Assembly: GCA_051453625.1 (NCBI GenBank)
Contig: JBOZIK010000001.1
Location: 161,316,824 to 161,360,814 of the forward strand
Length of the DNA stretch: 43,991 nucleotides
Direction: 5' to 3'
DNA from: Welwitschia mirabilis
Lineage: Eukaryota; Gnetophyta; Gnetopsida; Welwitschiales
Made by a program: the position numbers and the translations under genes. Numbering within the stretch: position 1 is the first letter of the stretch; each line of letters starts with the position of its first letter. Shown piece after piece: positions 42,961-43,991 of this stretch. The notes under the pieces were generated by a model. That model made no database searches. It was given only the letters and a program-made list of their open reading frames with translations, and was not told where the DNA came from.

Positions 42961-43525
42961 AGAGAAAAGAATTAATTATCTAACTTTATAAAAAAACTTT
43001 GAATGACTAAGTTTCTCATAAAAATTATAAAAAAGATTAAGAACATACTTACTCTTTTGGTTTACTTATTCTTATGATTTTTTGTAACCTCAAGCCAATA
43101 CCTAATTTATCTCTAATGAGATTTTGTACTTCAAGCATCTATTCCAATTTAGAAGAGCTAATGGAAAATTTAATTACAAAAAAAGAAAGATCTTTTACTT
43201 GAGAAATTAGCTTAATGTTGTTACATTTAAGCACATTATATTTCTCTTCCAATTCCTCCTTTTCTTTGGAAATATATTTTACTATTTTGTTTAACTCATT
43301 TATTCTCTTGGTTGGCTTTTTTACACTCATCATATAACTCCTGATATTGTCTTCTAATTCATCCTCTTCTTCATTGATTATATCCAAATCATCGGGCATT
43401 GATGTACTAGTAACATCTGGGAGTAATGGCATTAGACCCATAAAAGACAACCTTCTATCTCTATCTGATTCATGATCTAAATAGTTTTTTTCATTCTCAT
43501 CATCTTTATTATTCCAAGTAGCCAA
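42961..43525 (-). pseudogene. Copia-2 gag C-terminal, coiled-coil part
   Basis: The open frame 43525-43139 reads MATWNNKDDENEKN, then LSFMGLMPLLPDVTSTSM, an acidic NEEEDELEDNI part, and the coiled-coil KRINELNKIVKYISKEKEEL. This is the part following the zinc knuckle in this copia group, where ATWxDSDxS..ExE...LCxMA is typical. It matches copia-1 gag (11980-12870) in the same order. It is a structural protein part of virus-like particles. Confidence 0.82.
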
Positions 43526-43991
43526 CTGTCTATTATCTCTCCTTGTGCTATGTCCAAATCCTTTGCATCGGTAGCATTGAACTTTTCCCCCTTTTCTTTC
43601 TCCCTTCTTTGTTTTAAAGGACCTCTTTTTGCATTCCTACTTGATTCTCCTTCTTTTTTCTTCTTATGAAGAAATTTTCTGAATCTTTTGGCTAGAAGAG
43701 CCATGTCATCATCATCAAGTTTCTCATTTGATATGTCAAATCTATAGTCTTCTTGTAGACATTTTAAAATAATACCTTTTCATTTATCTTTAACAAATTT
43801 AAGCTCATAGGTTTGTAAATTACCTTGAAGTTCTTCCAAAGGCATTGCATTAATGTTTTTGCTTTTTTTGATAGTTGTGATCTTCAGTATGAATCTCTTG
43901 GATAGGGATCTCAAAACCTTTCTTACCACTTTTTTTTTTCTTCCATGCATTATTTGAGGCCTTCCATTGAGTTTACAATATCTGTAAGTCT
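43526..43991 (-). pseudogene. Copia-2 gag core and zinc knuckle, continues past window
   Basis: From the window end inward, frames give TDIVNSMEGL, VVRKVLRSLSKRF and INAMPLEELQGNLQTYELKF (about 43800-43990), the end of the UBN2-type copia gag core. MALLAKRFRKFLHKKKK (43704-43650) follows. A CCHC-type knuckle QCYRCKGFGHSTR (about 43545-43585) sits in another frame because of one shift in a G/A run. The last Cys of the knuckle is not present. The N-terminus of gag lies outside the window. Confidence 0.87.

Larger units (their letters stand above)
39026..43991 (-). mobile_element. Copia-2: copia element of the copia-1 family, pol-deleted, continues past window
   Basis: Minus-strand. The 3' LTR 39026-40397 and the polypurine tract match copia-1. 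Gag and protease are present (about 42650-43991). The pre-integrase region breaks off near 42420 and is followed directly by the sequence that in copia-1 lies after RNase H. Integrase, RT and RNase H are thus absent. An extra ORF of about 340 codons lies between this junction and the LTR. The 5' LTR would be beyond 43991. The five bases before the LTR are TGAAG; the other target duplication is not visible. Confidence 0.88.

Noticed and set aside
1-43991. tRNA, rRNA or other host genes
   Set aside because: Nothing resembling tRNA arms, rRNA blocks or non-transposon protein domains was seen; Met-tRNA-like matches are 12-14 base primer sites only.

Overview
The window looks like heterochromatin-like intergenic DNA from a flowering plant. 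It is very AT-rich, broken by assembly gaps, and made almost entirely of old, nested LTR retrotransposons. I see no intact host gene, no tRNA or rRNA gene and no CRISPR array. Large decayed Ty1/copia and Athila-like Ty3/gypsy elements side by side point to a large plant genome, perhaps a monocot such as a palm, but the species call is only a guess.

Layout. (1) Positions 1 to about 3340 look like a long plus-strand gypsy-type LTR carrying three kinds of tandem repeat. It runs into a triplicated LTR-end/primer-binding-site segment (3260-3450), followed by featureless AT-rich DNA with a 66-bp minisatellite. (2) 5694-14946 is a minus-strand copia element, copia-1. Both LTRs are present, the 5-bp target duplication TTGAG matches on both sides, and there is an initiator-Met-tRNA primer site and several polypurine tracts. 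Gag, protease, integrase, RT and RNase H remnants lie in the order expected for copia. The N-terminal half of gag is missing, and the protease and integrase active sites are mutated. (3) 15089-17775 and 32482 to about 36950 appear to be two halves of one plus-strand Athila-like gypsy element (gypsy-C). It is interrupted by a second Athila-like element (gypsy-AB, 17776-32481). That element has its own LTRs and tRNA-Asp-type primer site, and carries two successive, diverged pol copies (A and B) separated by a 100-N gap. (4) 36986-37985 is a (TG)n microsatellite around an 868-N gap. (5) 39026 to beyond 43991 is a second minus-strand copia element of the copia-1 family (copia-2). It keeps gag and protease, has lost integrase, RT and RNase H, and carries an extra ORF of about 340 codons before its 3' LTR.

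No coding region here is open from end to end. Stops often replace expected Gln, Trp or Arg codons, and several catalytic acids are changed by G-to-A, which fits long-term methylation and deamination. The most interesting signals are: a roughly 30-bp motif with three mutually pairing arms, found at ten sites in gypsy-AB only; the extra ORF of copia-2; the complementary deletions of the two copia copies; the same Asp-to-Asn change in the RT active site of all three gypsy copies; and a non-coding 3' block shared by them. Several N gaps can be resized from sister sequences or are assembly artefacts.
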